Source of the DNA: Acidobacteria bacterium RIFCSPLOWO2_12_FULL_66_21
GTDB lineage: Bacteria; Acidobacteriota; Vicinamibacteria; Vicinamibacterales; 2-12-FULL-66-21
DNA: 64,000 bases
Assembly: GCA_001767455.1 (NCBI GenBank)
Contig: MELC01000027.1
Span: forward strand, 1-64,000
Direction of reading: 5' to 3'
Position 1 is the stretch's first letter, and each line of letters begins with the position of its first letter. Shown here in pieces: positions 63,288-64,000 of the stretch. A model generated the notes under the pieces. It was not told the DNA's origin. It made no database searches and saw only the letters and a program-made list of their open reading frames with translations. A program made the translations under genes and the position numbers.

Positions 63288-64000
63288 GCGCGTGCTCCCA
63301 TGGCGGACAGGTACCAGAATCGCCGGGCGTTTCCGCCGAGCACCGCGTCGCGTTCGGCGGCGTCGCGGTGGGAGAGGGCGTCAATCGTTACCTGCATCAC
63401 GTCGCGGTAGGCGCCTGCGAGCGTGCACACCGGCCAGTCGGACCCGATCATCAGGCGATCCGCCCCGAAGCACGCGAAGGCCGCGTCGATGTAGCGCCGC
63501 AGTTCGCCCGGCGTCCACGACGACCAGTCCGCCTCGGTCACGAGGCCCGAGAGCTTCGCCGACACGTTCGGCAGCGCCCCGAGCTGGCGCAGATCGCGAT
63601 GCCAGCCGTCGAATTCCCCGTGGCGGATGTCGGGCTTGCCCAGATGATCGAGCACGAACCGCTGGTGCGGAAAGGCGGCGGCCAGATCGATCGCCTGCCG
63701 GAGCTGCCGCGCGTACACGAGGATGTCGAAAGGGAGTCCCGAGCGGCCCAGCGCGGCGATCCCCCCGCGGACGTCCGTCCGCGCCAGGAACCCGTCGGGT
63801 TCCGCCTGGACGATGTGCCGGATGCCGACCAGCTTCGGGTGAGAGCGCAGGGCGTCCAGCCGCGCGTCGATCCACGGCGATCGGAGGTCCACCCACCCGA
63901 CGACCCCCACGATGAAGGGATGCGCGTCGGCCAGCGCGAGCAGCCAGTCCGTCTCCCGGTCGGTCTGTCGCGCCTGCACGGCCACGCAGGCGTCGAATCC
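63284..64000 (-). CDS. Amidohydrolase-2 family protein, L-fuconolactonase-like (5' end outside window)
   Basis: The last 238 residues or so are visible; the open frame runs past 64000 without a start (GFDACVAVQARQT at the edge). Segments include HPFIVGVVGWVDLRSPWIDA, HPKLVGIRHIVQAEPDGFLA, HQRFVLDHLGKPDIRHGEFD, LPNVSAKLSGLVTEADWSSW and RLMIGSDWPVCTLAGAYRDV. These match the COG3618 lactonase group, in which L-fuconolactone or galactonolactone is hydrolysed at a metal-assisted TIM-barrel site. With the fuconate dehydratase five genes on, it would supply L-fuconate. Confidence 0.88.
   Translation of the reverse strand, partial: GFDACVAVQARQTDRETDWLLALADAHPFIVGVVGWVDLRSPWIDARLDALRSHPKLVGIRHIVQAEPDGFLARTDVRGGIAALGRSGLPFDILVYARQLRQAIDLAAAFPHQRFVLDHLGKPDIRHGEFDGWHRDLRQLGALPNVSAKLSGLVTEADWSSWTPGELRRYIDAAFACFGADRLMIGSDWPVCTLAGAYRDVMQVTIDALSHRDAAERDAVLGGNARRFWYLSAMGARA

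Overview
The window is about 64 kb of GC-rich DNA with codon use typical of Acidobacteriota, most likely class Vicinamibacteria. The markers are duplicated FtsX/MacB-type permeases (ADOP family) with a PadR partner, very large TonB-dependent receptors that begin with a carboxypeptidase-regulatory domain, BlaI/M56 pairs and many secreted plant-glycan enzymes. The lineage is inferred from gene content. No rRNA, convincing tRNA, CRISPR array or intact insertion sequence was seen.

Layout. 1-16.7 kb is a mixed region: an ADOP permease, a PEP-synthase-like kinase, a BlaI/M56 sensor operon with a visible promoter and two operator palindromes, a four-domain rhodanese, a PadR/ADOP cassette beside the scar of a second one, a secreted carboxypeptidase-regulatory-domain protein and two VapBC-type toxin-antitoxin pairs. 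17.1-27.9 kb is a respiratory island: a sigma-54 activator with a degenerate receiver domain, then a collinear operon for a one-heme outer-membrane beta-barrel, a cupredoxin, a GltD-like flavin/Fe-S oxidoreductase, a Rieske protein, cytochrome b, an octaheme c-type cytochrome, a monoheme lipoprotein and a diheme cytochrome. 28-33.5 kb holds a LysR regulator, a secreted truncated hemoglobin, an ArsM-like methyltransferase that appears to read an in-frame TGA as selenocysteine, gene wreckage, a LarA homologue and DoxX.

33.5-64 kb is a glycan-utilisation locus. It has a sugar isomerase, an MFS transporter, an alpha-galactosidase-like enzyme, GalT, two alginate-lyase-fold enzymes, a LacI repressor, a GH29 fucosidase, two TonB receptors, GH3, an OYE-type enzyme, a Gfo/Idh/MocA protein, ApbE, GH28, L-fuconate dehydratase, a sugar ABC transporter and an amidohydrolase cut by the window edge. 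The same double LacI-type operator (two 16-bp sites, centres 22 bp apart) lies before the fucosidase/receptor genes and again before the second receptor. This points to one repressor controlling capture and degradation of a fucose-containing, probably pectic, polymer. The GH28-to-amidohydrolase block is chained by 1-8 bp start/stop overlaps and should be one transcript.

The strongest unusual signals are (1) the TGA at 30332-30334, replacing the expected catalytic cysteine and followed by a SECIS-like hairpin, (2) the Rieske/cytochrome b operon with a flavin/Fe-S subunit and eight-heme partner, and (3) several decayed gene pieces (10.0-10.3, 16.7-17.0, 27.9-28.1, 30.5-31.5 kb) that record deletions and duplications.
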